Below are positions 23,369 through 32,600 of a stretch of DNA of 64,000 bases, piece by piece. Made by a program: the position numbers and the translations under genes. Numbering within the stretch: position 1 is the first letter of the stretch; the number at the start of each line of letters is the position of its first letter. This DNA comes from Episyrphus balteatus (lineage: Eukaryota > Arthropoda > Insecta > Diptera > Syrphidae): assembly GCF_945859705.1 (NCBI RefSeq), contig NC_079137.1:68966277-69030276 (forward strand), given 5' to 3'. The notes beneath the pieces were generated by a model that saw only the letters and a list, made by a program, of their open reading frames with translations, was not told the origin of the DNA and did not search any database.

Positions 23369-24600
23369 TTTGTAATTAATTAGTTGTTGTTTGATAAAAT
23401 AAAATAGAATTTGTGAAAATTTGCAAAATAAACACGTGTGTTTATTTATATGAAAGAATTTCACCACAGTTTTTATATTTCATATTTTTGACAAATGAAA
23501 TTTATAGGGTGATTCAGATGGTTTTTATGGTGAAATTAAAGAAATGGAATGCGTTCAGCAGAGAATAATGAAATATTTTTTACTAAGGAGGGGATCACAC
23601 CTGAAAACCAAAACATGGATCTTTTGCTATCGTTAGGGATTATTTATCATTAATTATTAGGGGTATTCATGATCCGGTGCAACAAAAAGGTGTAAAATTG
23701 CTAAATTTTATTTTTGTACTACTACAACTACAAGAAACAAATTTTGCACCATTGTATTTTATTTTTTCAATAGAGTTAGGGTTTAGCAAAAGTGTAAAAA
23801 AAATTGTAGTCTGTATATTTTTGATTATTTTAGTTTAAGAAAATGTTACACTTTTGCACTTTTACAACGATACAAGGCCATTTGCATCGAATCGTGAATA
23901 CATTGCAAAAATATTTTTTCAAGTTATACTTCTTCTGCAACGTTAGGGTATGAAAATTTACTTTTTGAAAAGAAATATCAAAGAAATTAGCAAGTAGAGC
24001 CGTCTAGTGCTTATAATTGTGAGACAGTTTTGCTGGTTTTGGTATGAACCTAGTAAGTGAATTTCTATGAGTGAAAACTGGGAAGTATAACTTCAATCGC
24101 GTACACACACTCTTTGTTTTTTTTACTAAATCTGTCAAAAAAATGATTTTTGCTCGAACATTATTTGTCCGCGCAAAATTTAGTGGAGACTTTTTCTTTA
24201 CAGCGGCTTCAAATATCTAAACTTTGCGCGTGAACTGCGTACTGCTTGGAAAAATATTCAAGACAAAATTTGTCCCGAGAAAAAATTTGTATGAGAAATA
24301 AAATTTTTCCCGATCTGCGTACTAGGCTTTAAGTATTAGTATAAATAGATTTTTTGCTTATCAAAAAGCCACTCAGTGCGAACTCTACATAAGTTTACTA
24401 AAACTAACCACACTTTAGTTGAATGATTCCATTGGAGATTGGAGTTATATTCACCACACAAATTCCTTTTGTCACAACAACTCATTTTTTGACGTTTCAT
24501 TAATTTTTTTTTATAAAAAAAATGTGTTCGAGCTGAGAAAAACATTAAAATAAAATTTAAATTTTGTTAAAAAAAATGATTATTTAATAAATAATTAATT
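23369..24600. promoter_or_regulatory. head-to-head intergenic region between RIOK1 and POLR3H
   Basis: The two start codons are 1.23 kb apart and diverge, so this stretch must hold both promoters. I see no TATA box at the expected place for either gene, which fits housekeeping promoters. Two MITE-like segments occupy much of it: one at 23663-23901 and a terminus of another (GATCTGCGTACTAGGCTT) at 24312-24330. Confidence 0.6.
23663..23901. mobile_element. MITE with GTATTCATGAT termini
   Basis: The left end GTATTCATGATCCGGTGCAA pairs with the reverse complement of the right end (GTATTCACGATTCGATGCAA). The interior is an imperfect palindrome rich in GTGTAAAA/TTTTACAC words. The same terminus, TTTCATGAATACCCC, occurs at about 31858-31872, so the family has at least one other trace here. 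Insertion is in the shared RIOK1/POLR3H upstream region. Confidence 0.65.
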
Positions 24601-25432
24601 ATGTTTGCATTAGCCGAACTCAAAGATACAATTCGTATTGCTCCGGATCAGTTTCATTTAAAGCTTGTCGAAGCGATTCGTGATGAAATCAATCGTAAAC
24701 TAGCCAATAAGGTAACAAATCTTCTTCAATCTCACAGAAACAAAGATTTAAAACAGTTTATTCATATTATTGTAGGTCCTTTTAAATGTAGGACTTTGTA
24801 TAGCTCTCAAAGATATAGTTTCCTTAAAAGATTCCATCATATTACCCGGCGATGGTGCTTCTCATACCGAAGTCATATTCCGGTATATTGTCTTTCGACC
24901 AGCAATTGGAAATGTTGTCACCGGCAAAATAAGAAGTTGTAGTCGCGAAGGAGTTCATGTTACATTAGGTTTCTTTGATGATATCCTCATTCCACCGTCA
25001 GCTTTGCAACATCCTTCGCGGTTCGAAGAAACCGAACAAGCTTGGGTTTGGGAATATCCAGTCGATGATGGAGAGAAACATGATTTGTTTATGGATATTG
25101 GAGAACCCATAAAGTTTCGTGTGTCTGGGGAAGTGTTTGAAGAAAGTTCACCCATTGGTCCGCCGAAGAATGATCAACCCGGATCAGCGACAACGCAAAT
25201 GAAAGAAATTAAAACACCTTATAGAATTATTGTAATAGTCACTTTAGTTTGGTTTTATATTTTTTTTTTAATTATGTTTGATTTCTATTTTAAGGCAGCT
25301 ATTAATGAATCAGGACTCGGTGTTTTGTCTTGGTGGGCTTCACAAAATCAAGCTGCCGAAGAAAGCTACGAAGGTGACGAAAATGAAGAATATAATAATG
25401 AAGACGATGGTGATGGAGCGTATGAAGAGTGA
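24601..25432 (+). CDS. Polr3H: DNA-directed RNA polymerase III subunit RPC8 (POLR3H), complete, three exons
   Basis: Exons are 24601-24711, 24776-25231 and 25295-25432, all joined in phase 0; the introns are 64 and 63 bp. The product is 234 residues against 204 in human. RPC8 is the Pol III homologue of Pol II RPB7, forming the stalk with RPC9 and helping initiation on tRNA and 5S genes. The sequence shows the family N-terminus (MFALAELKDTIRIAPDQF), KLANKVLLNVGLCIALKDI, the stretch LPGDGASHTEVIFRYIVF, GKIRSCSREGVHVTLGFFDD ILIP at the OB-fold, WVWEY, DIGEPIKFRV and GLGVLSWW. All match the conserved blocks I know from human POLR3H. After SWW it carries an acidic tail of about 27 residues (ESYEGDENEEYNNEDDGDGA) not in the human protein. 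The second intron has no in-frame stop, so a retained form would stay open (see findings). ATTAAA at 25482 is the likeliest poly(A) signal. Confidence 0.97.
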
Positions 25433-27783
25433 AATATGTTTCGTTATAGAAATTATACAAGTTTTTGAATATTTTTTTAAAATTAAAAATCAATGTTTTT
25501 ATTTAGATAAAATTTTTGGATTGTATTTAATTTCAAATGAGTTCATAAAGTTAGAGGTTGAAATTTCTGTCAAATGAAAGAACGGTTGGTAGGTATTGAC
25601 TGTAAAATATAGGTGTTCGTTAATTGAAATGGAGACTCGTAGAGATTCTATTTGAATAAGAGTTGCTAGTATTGTAGGGAAACAAAGTAGGACTTAAGGT
25701 GAATTTAACTTCTATTTTATGATTTTTGCTCTCCTTTCCCTTAACTGGCTTTATCTTTGCCAAAATACTTCTGATTTGAAAGATTTTTTTTAACAAATCA
25801 AGGATTTGTTACAGTTTAAGTTTGTTCTAAAACTTTTTTTTTCTGCGGACAACCGTTTCTGTACAATTTTGCATCGCACTCAATTTTCTTCGTTTTTAAG
25901 TTGTTTTTTTTTTCACTTTCATATCATTTTATTAAAAAAAAACACGTAAATTAGTATTAATTTTGTTCACTTATTTTTAAAAAAAAGCAGTTTTAAAAAA
26001 AAAATAACTTTTTTTCTTTAAAAACCACTACTGAAAGTAATTAAAAAAAATAAACAAACTGTGTGAATAAAAAAAAAAAATAGTTTTTTAATACAAAATT
26101 AACTTAAATGAATGAAAATTTTTCTGAGCTTTATCTATTTCTTCTTTTATTAACCACAACAGCTCAGAAAAGGTTTTTAATTCAATTAATTTAATTTTGT
26201 ATTAAAAAATTAGTTTTGGGCGGTGGCTGTGGGACAACCTGTATTTAGAGACCCATTTTTATGAAAAACTCATTTTTTAAAAAAAGTGGGTTATGCCTTA
26301 TCCCACTATTGTTCTCATAGCCTCATTTGTACTTTTACTAATATTTTTCCAGAAGTACCTACTCAGCTGACTGCAAATGAATTTCACTCCATTTTATTCA
26401 GGTAGGTTATTTTTCCGTAAAGAATGAATATATAAAAGCCCAACAAACTTAAATTGAAAACGTTTTTTCTAGTAAATCCAGATTGAATCATAAAAACTGT
26501 TAAGTTAACTTTAACCCCGCACTCAAAAGCTGGGTCTAGGTGGTTTTCCCTAATTTTTAACTTACTATACATATAATTACCATTGAGGTCAACTTTAGGA
26601 TTCGTAAAAAATCGAAAAAACAATGAAGTATGTCATCATGGCGATTGCGAAAAGAAGTGGGTCTCGCAATTCTATGTCTGTATCCATTTCGATCTACAGC
26701 TAAAACCACTCAAGCGTTATTCTTCAAACATGTAAGTTAAGGGTTTTTTCGTGATTTCTTCGAGAGGAAATTGAAATGTTATTTTAGGATCAGAATTCGG
26801 TACTTGCCAATCGAAAAAAAAAAGCTTTAACGACTTTGATCCTTTTTTTTTCAAAAGGATTAATAAATTTTATTTAAATTGTTGACTTATCGTTTCATTA
26901 GAACAGCGTACCAAATTTTATTTTTAAAACTTGTATAGTTGTGCTGAATTTTTTTAACGGATCCTACAATTTTCAAAAAAAAATAATTTATTCAAGAAGT
27001 CCAATGGCATACTTCGTTTGATGTTTAAAACTAATATGAATGCTATAAAAAGCTTTAATATTCTGCTGAGCAACCAGAAGAGCAAGTGCACGTACTTGGT
27101 CGTGGATTTTATTTATTTCTACACCATTTTATTAAGAAAAATGTCTCGTTGAGCAGCATTTTTGTATTTCCATTATGAAAGACTATTTTCTTTAAGATTA
27201 AAAAAAAAATTTAAAAAAACATAATTTTTTACCGATTTCCAAAAAGGAGGAGGTATTCAATTCGTCTGTATCCATAGATGACGGAATTGTTTTTTGATAA
27301 AAATGATTATTATATACCTAGTTAATTTTTAACGGTTTTAAAATTTATTTTACACATTTAAGCTTTTAAAAATAATGATAGCACAGTCATAGTTTATTTA
27401 TTTTATTTAAAAATGTTTTTTTTTTTTGCATTAAATCCAATCGACGATAGAAATTTTCCTGCACGAGATACTACATGACTACTACTCGTATCGAGACCTT
27501 TTCATTAATACAGCTCACTAAGTGTTACACTGATGACTGACTACCCATTCTCTTTTCAATATTTATCAATAATTGTAAGCTGACAATGGGAATGATTGTC
27601 ATTATTGGCTTTTCCGTTAATACATATTTCCTCTTACTCAGTTAAAGTTGAAACTAACAATATTATGGGATCCACTGATTCACTGTATTCTCAAAATTTC
27701 GTAATGCTATCTCAATTATAAAATCAAACAAGTGGAGGCTTTGCGAAAATTTCTTTATCATAAATCAACACAATTGATAAGAA
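25433..27783. other. intergenic region between convergent POLR3H and Kelch genes
   Basis: No exon is seen. At 26631-26690 there is a diverged third copy of the repeat at 1968 and 3489 (GATTGCGAAAAGAAGTGGGT then CTCGCAATTCTATGTCTG). An imperfect inverted pair around AATTTTTCTGAGCT / AGCTCAGAAAAGG lies at about 26117-26175. Confidence 0.5.
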
Positions 27784-28200
27784 TATAAGTTTATTTATTT
27801 ATTTATTTATTCTTTATTCATCTACGGATTTATAAATCTTACAGACTACTTACAAATTTCATTAAAAGCTTAATTAATTCAATAAATACAATATTTTTGC
27901 TTTATAATCGTTTCTATTCATTGCCAAGTCTATTTCATTACAGTAGTTATTATAAAGCTTAATGCATCTAGTGAAAGATTCATTACAACCATAGTTAAAT
28001 CTATGTCTAGGGATATTAAGAAAATCACGTTGACGCATTCTTCTTTCTGGAATATATATTTCAAAAATTTGCAAAATATTCAAACTTTTAATTCGATAAG
28101 AAAAAACATCATGAACAAACAACAAGCATTGAACAGAACGTCTTTTTTCGAGAGAATCCAAGCCAATTAAGGAACATCTTGAATTGTAAGAAGGAGTATC
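27784..28200 (-). mobile_element. 5'-truncated non-LTR retrotransposon (LINE) 3' end
   Basis: On the - strand an open frame from about 28190 to 27874 encodes the typical C-terminal tail of a LINE reverse transcriptase ORF: SLIGLDSLEKRRSVQCLLFV, then FEIYIPERRMRQRDFLNIPR and HRFNYGCNESFTRCIKLYN. It is followed by a short 3'UTR and an AAAT/TAAA simple-repeat tail at about 27789-27810, the usual LINE 3' end (I, jockey and CR1 type groups). A stop upstream in the frame near 28205 and the missing catalytic domain show 5' truncation. It is the only protein-coding transposon remnant I recognise. Confidence 0.75.
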
Positions 28201-28431
28201 ATGTTAACAATTTCTTACTCATGAATAGAAAACAACAAGAGAAATATTTCCTTTGAAACTTTTTCCTATTAAAACAAAAATTACTTACAATACCAATGTT
28301 TCGAGCAGATGGAAACTGTAATGACTACAGGGTTGAATGTTAGCATCTGGATGTAAATCTTTCCTTTTTATTACTCAAAATTCCATTAAACAACAAACAA
28401 AATAACAGTAATTTAAATGCTATGCATAACA

Positions 28432-28437
28432 TTTATT
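28432..28437 (-). terminator. Kelch gene polyadenylation signal
   Basis: AATAAA on the - strand lies about 120 bp downstream of the stop codon of the BTB-Kelch gene. Confidence 0.5.
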
Positions 28438-28556
28438 CAAACATACATAACATTAACATAAAATTATAATATTTTCATTACGAAAATTTTAGGAATACAT
28501 ATAGTTTATAAATAAACAAAAAAAAAAAAGTAATAAGAAAAAAAAATATCTTAAAT

Positions 28557-30290
28557 TTATGGATTATATGATTGATTTGATATCAATAAAACTTTCCCTT
28601 GCGTATTCTCAAATTTCGGCATTGTTTTCCATTCATCTCTAAATGGATTATATTCTTGAAATAAATTATTACCATATGCAATCATTCGATCACCAAATCC
28701 TTCACAATGATCACAATCTCCCTTAACAAAAGTCTTTCCAAGTGATATAACTTCCGATGATTTGATTACATAGTTATATCTTAATATACTATTTTTGGCA
28801 ACAGCTATGAAGAAATCATTACTAAACACACTCACAGTGCCAGTTCCAACAAGATTATCATTTGTAACTAACCAATCATATGTCCAAGTGTCATTAGCAG
28901 GATCATAAAGATTATGATGATACATTGTTGACATTCCTTGTCCAGTTTTTATAGAAACACATAGTTTATTTAATGTTACTGAAACGCATACTAAAACTGG
29001 TGATGAATAATTCATTGGAGCAACATATTTCCATTGTTTGATAGATGGATCATATTTTTCGATAGTGTTGAAATTAACACCCCCTTGACATCCACCAACA
29101 GCATATATACATCCATTCAATGATGCCATTCCAAATAGCTTTCTTTTGGTATTAAGAGGGGCTAACGATGACCATTTAAAGGTCTTCAAATCCAAACAAT
29201 CCACTCGGTCAGTTAGTTCTTTGGTTGTGGTCAGTACCCCACCGGCAATAATCAACTTCCCTTTAAAAGAAGTACTTCCAAAATCCTCCCGTCCAAATGT
29301 CAAAGCCGGGATTCCTGATTTATAAATCCAATCATTCAACACGGGATAGTACAATCCAATGTTCAAAGCGCCTCCATTGGCACTCCAACCACTAATTGCC
29401 ATAACCATGCCATTAAAGTTTCTTAATTGAGTATGCTTTTCCGTGTACAAGGAAAGACGGAACTCTGGCAGCAAATGCCACTTGTAAGCTTTGCAAATTA
29501 GTCTTTCGCATTCGATACTTTTGCAAGACGGTTCAATGCAACTTGCAATGAATTTCGGAGTTAAAAGTGGAAATCGAACGTGATGAAGTAGTTTACTCAT
29601 AAACTCTTCTCTATTCGTTTTGTCATGGTCTATCCAAGACATTAGACTACGGAAAACATCCTCTTCCGAGTCGACTCTCAAATCGCTACTCGAGAGGAAT
29701 TTACTCAATTGATAGACATCGAGTTTAAAGAATTCTTCGTCTTTTCGGAGTTTTCCGAAATTATCACAAACAAAAGTTTCCGATTGTTTGTATAAATCAT
29801 CGAGATTATATTGCTCAGCAAATAAAGCAATTCCCAAGCAATTAGATGAATCTAATTGTTTGACAATAAAGTCACAACATAACGACTTTAAAGGTGTCAA
29901 TTGTAACAAACAAGCAGCTCGAAGTATATCTTCGACTGTGTCAGCTGTTAATTCAATTGAAGCTGTATAAATATATTTTATGACCAATTCTAATATTGGC
30001 CCTTCGATATCAAGATTGCCTTTATTTTCGGCAGCTTCTCTCATTGATCCGCCAAACATTCCTAAGAAAACATCACTCGAAGCGCATAGAATCATTTTGT
30101 GTGCTTCGATTTGATAGATGTTATCTTTGGCAATTAAAGTGACATCACAGAATTTCTTTTCATTAAAGAAATCGTGGATTTTATTCATAATGATATTAAA
30201 GTGTTCCGAGGATTTGCATGTTTCTGGTGTTGGTGTTTCGGTTTTTAGGTTTAGGCTGCGATTTGGTGTTGTTGTTGTTGATTCGGTCAT
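28557..30290 (-). CDS. BTB-BACK-Kelch protein (KLHL family), single exon
   Basis: This is an uninterrupted 577-residue ORF. The start is the first in-frame ATG (MTESTTTTPNRS, context CCAAAAATGA); the frame is open 15 codons further but without an ATG. The N-terminus is Ser/Thr-rich. A BTB domain follows at about 40-150 (FCDVTLIAKD, AHKMILCASSDVF, IEGPILELVIKYIYT), then BACK at about 155-260 (LGIALFAEQYNL, VFRSLMSWI) and a Kelch propeller at about 300-570. Kelch-BTB proteins usually act as substrate adaptors for Cullin-3 ubiquitin ligases. The double glycine is clear in only some blades (IIAGGVL, YAVGGCQGG) and degenerate in others, so the propeller is diverged. Lack of introns contrasts with its neighbours and may reflect a retrogene origin. 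I cannot assign an orthologue. Confidence 0.93.
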   Translation of the reverse strand: MTESTTTTPNRSLNLKTETPTPETCKSSEHFNIIMNKIHDFFNEKKFCDVTLIAKDNIYQIEAHKMILCASSDVFLGMFGGSMREAAENKGNLDIEGPILELVIKYIYTASIELTADTVEDILRAACLLQLTPLKSLCCDFIVKQLDSSNCLGIALFAEQYNLDDLYKQSETFVCDNFGKLRKDEEFFKLDVYQLSKFLSSSDLRVDSEEDVFRSLMSWIDHDKTNREEFMSKLLHHVRFPLLTPKFIASCIEPSCKSIECERLICKAYKWHLLPEFRLSLYTEKHTQLRNFNGMVMAISGWSANGGALNIGLYYPVLNDWIYKSGIPALTFGREDFGSTSFKGKLIIAGGVLTTTKELTDRVDCLDLKTFKWSSLAPLNTKRKLFGMASLNGCIYAVGGCQGGVNFNTIEKYDPSIKQWKYVAPMNYSSPVLVCVSVTLNKLCVSIKTGQGMSTMYHHNLYDPANDTWTYDWLVTNDNLVGTGTVSVFSNDFFIAVAKNSILRYNYVIKSSEVISLGKTFVKGDCDHCEGFGDRMIAYGNNLFQEYNPFRDEWKTMPKFENTQGKVLLISNQSYNP

Positions 30291-30948
30291 TTTTGGTGGA
30301 TGTAAGTTGTTTACAAAAATGAATAAATTAAACAATACTTTACTTTACTTTGATGGAAAGTTTTGCAAATTTTTGATGAAGTTTTTAACAAATTGCTGTT
30401 AGTTGTTTACACTGTTTTTGCGACGGCAAAAATTTATAACAGACAGATAAATTCAAAAGAAGTTTTTTCAGAAACAGAAGAACAACAAAAAAAAAAAGTA
30501 AATTCTTTCCAATAGATTTCCAGTTGAAATGACAGATGAGTAATTTTCCAAGGAGAAGTATGGTGGAAAAAATAGGTCTGTTCAATGAGGTTGTTGTAAA
30601 CCGATCCTAGAAAACTTGTATTTTGAGAATTAATTAATTAAAGTGGTTTAAAGCCTAGTACGCAGATAAAGCGAAACGAAAAATTTTGAAGTCTCCAAAG
30701 TCAATAGCAAACATGTTAACGAAAAAAATACCATCGTATTATAGCAAAGTAAAAATAATAAAAGTACAAATCAAAAAATTCAAGAAAAAACATCTGAAAA
30801 TATGTTTTAAAGCAAAAATAAATTAAATTTCGTTCTAGATTTCGTTAATGAAATTTTGTATTGTATTTGTATTTTTGTATTTTTGCAAAAGTACAAAAGT
30901 GAAATTTAGCGCAATTTATTTGTACAAAAGAGTATATAAATTGCTACT
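30291..30948. other. intergenic: Kelch upstream region
   Basis: This holds the presumed Kelch promoter (- strand); I see no definite TATA box. A repeat terminus, TTTAAAGCCTAGTACGCAGA (about 30648-30667), belongs to the AGCCTRGTACGC family also seen at 30949-31103 and 24312. Confidence 0.45.
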
Positions 30949-31103
30949 TAAGCCTGGTACGCTGCTAGCGCTAAATTTTAGCTCCCATACAAATTATCGA
31001 TAAATTTTATCTTAGCTAAAATGGATCCCATACAAATTATCGATAACTTGTATGGGAATTTTATCTCGGCTAAAATTTAGCGCGAGCAGCGTACCAGGCT
31101 TTA
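30949..31103. mobile_element. small palindromic MITE (AGCCTGGTACGCTGCT termini)
   Basis: The left end TAAGCCTGGTACGCTGCT pairs with the right end AGCAGCGTACCAGGCTTTA, and the inverted repeat continues through GCGCTAAATTTTAGC. The 155 bp element has an inner repeated unit CCCATACAAATTATCGATAA (twice direct, partly inverted), so it folds almost completely on itself. Confidence 0.8.
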
Positions 31104-31131
31104 GACCAAAAACTAAGCTTTCTGCATCATT

Positions 31132-31559
31132 TCGTCGCCGTGAAGCAAAATTGTTCTAAGTCACAAAAGGCAAATTTTACAGGGGACGATTTTTAAGTTT
31201 CAAATTGGTTTAAAGCGACAATTTTCTGCTCGTTTGCCATTCAAGTTATGTTTTTTTAAAGTTTGTTCTTTTCTCTCGAATAAATTATACAAGTTTACCT
31301 CATTAGTAGGTGTATACTATATTTTAATAATTTTTAAAACTAAAAACCCAAAAATGGACATAGAACAATTCCTATAGGTACAAGGACGTTTTTTCCTTAA
31401 ATAAAAAAAAAATAATATTATCTGCGGAATGAAATTTTTTTGACAAAAACGGTTTTCAAATTCGGAAAGAGCACCCTCAAATTAAGAATTGCATCATTAA
31501 CTACTCATTTTTGGTAAAAAGTGAATTTAGAACAATTTTGCTTTACGCCGCGCCGACGA
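31132..31559. mobile_element. MITE, TCGTCGG family copy 3
   Basis: The left end TCGTCGCCGTGAAGCAAAAT (then TGTTCTAAGTCAC) pairs with the reverse complement of the right end (GTGAATTTAGAACAATTTTG then CTTTACGCCGCGCCGACGA). Just inside the left end, GGCAAATTTTACAGGGGA resembles the same position in the copy at 598-852 (CAAATTTTATAGGAGA). Confidence 0.7.
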
Positions 31560-31574
31560 TTTGTTTTAATTTTG

Positions 31575-31790
31575 CAATGTCAAAAACTATACAAAATGCG
31601 TTTGAAAATTTTCACTTTTATACTTTTTCACTTTTTGAGCCAATGTAGTTAAGGCTTATAAAGGTATAGGTAACTACAACGGCCACTTTTTTCAAAAAGT
31701 CAAAAAGTGAAAATTTTCAAACTCATTTTGTGACAGTTTTTCCCACCACAAACTTAAAAATAATGATGCAGAAAGCTTATTTTTTGTCAA
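31575..31790. repeat. imperfect hairpin repeat
   Basis: AAAAACTATACAAAATGCG with GTTTGAAAATTTTCACTTTT at about 31580-31625 pairs with the reverse complement of about 31700-31745 (GTGAAAATTTTCAAACTCAT then TTTGTGACAGTTTTT). Outside it AATGATGCAGAAAGCTTA at about 31763 is an inverted copy of TAAGCTTTCTGCATCATT near 31113-31131, enclosing the TCGTCGG element. This suggests nested insertion. Confidence 0.55.
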
Positions 31791-32600
31791 ACTCGTACAA
31801 AATTTTGACACATTTACCACTTTACAACGTTTACCGTTTACACACAGTTTACACCGTTTCATGAATACCCCTAGGGTTCTTCACCACATAATTTCTCGTG
31901 GGTCCTAACATCCGTAGGCTCTAATGTTTTGTACGCCCCTGTCCATTTTTTCGGAAAGATCTAGGTTTTGAATTAAGTAAAGTACAAAAAACCAATTTCA
32001 AAAAATTATTTTGTTTTGTTAGTAGAATTTCGCACTTTACTCAAAACAAGGCACCTATTTCTCTTCAAGCTACATCAGCCAAATTTATTTCATCTACGAC
32101 CCTTAAAACTAAATAGTAAAGCTCCATTGAATATTGGAAAATATTCTTTGTGTTCGGAATAATGAATAATCCAGAAATACTAAAATTGTATCCGTGAGGT
32201 TCACTAAGACGGACCTATTGAAGTTTTATTACTTACCTACATAAAATTTTAGAAATTCTTTGTGACTTACTTTCCCATTGAATTCCTCATATGACTAATT
32301 GTATTGTTTTATATTTCTCCTTTATTTTAATTTAAAGCAAAGTTAAATAAAATATTTTTACAAAAAAAGGCAAGTTCGTATTTTATTCCATTAAGATCCA
32401 TAAAAATTTTACATAAAAAGTTAAAAATTATTTATAATTATTATGTATTAGTAAATACATGTATTAATATTATTATAGTCATATATATTTATAAGAAAAT
32501 CTTATCACAGGCAGAATGCTTTATACTTAAATTAAACAAAAATAATAAAATTTTAAAACTATATAATAATAATATAAAAAAAAAAATTCACCATACATTT
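31791..32600. other. intergenic: ABCG downstream region
   Basis: No coding sequence is seen. TTTCATGAATACCCC at about 31858-31872 is a terminus of the MITE family at 23663. The region adjacent to 32600 is the ABCG 3'UTR; AATAAA on the - strand at 32382-32387 is a candidate poly(A) signal. Confidence 0.45.

Noticed and set aside
23369..23467. 33-residue N-terminal extension of RIOK1
   Set aside because: The frame is open but starts at GTG, not ATG, and reads as AT-rich 5'UTR; the ATG at 23368 has the right context and gives the expected length.
24712..24942. Continuation of the POLR3H first exon frame past 24711
   Set aside because: It reads through a 64 bp GT-AG intron into the wrong frame; only the spliced product matches the family (KVLLNVGLCIALKDI).
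30291..30335. 15-residue N-terminal extension of the Kelch protein
   Set aside because: It starts at TTG with no in-frame ATG; the first ATG is at 30290.
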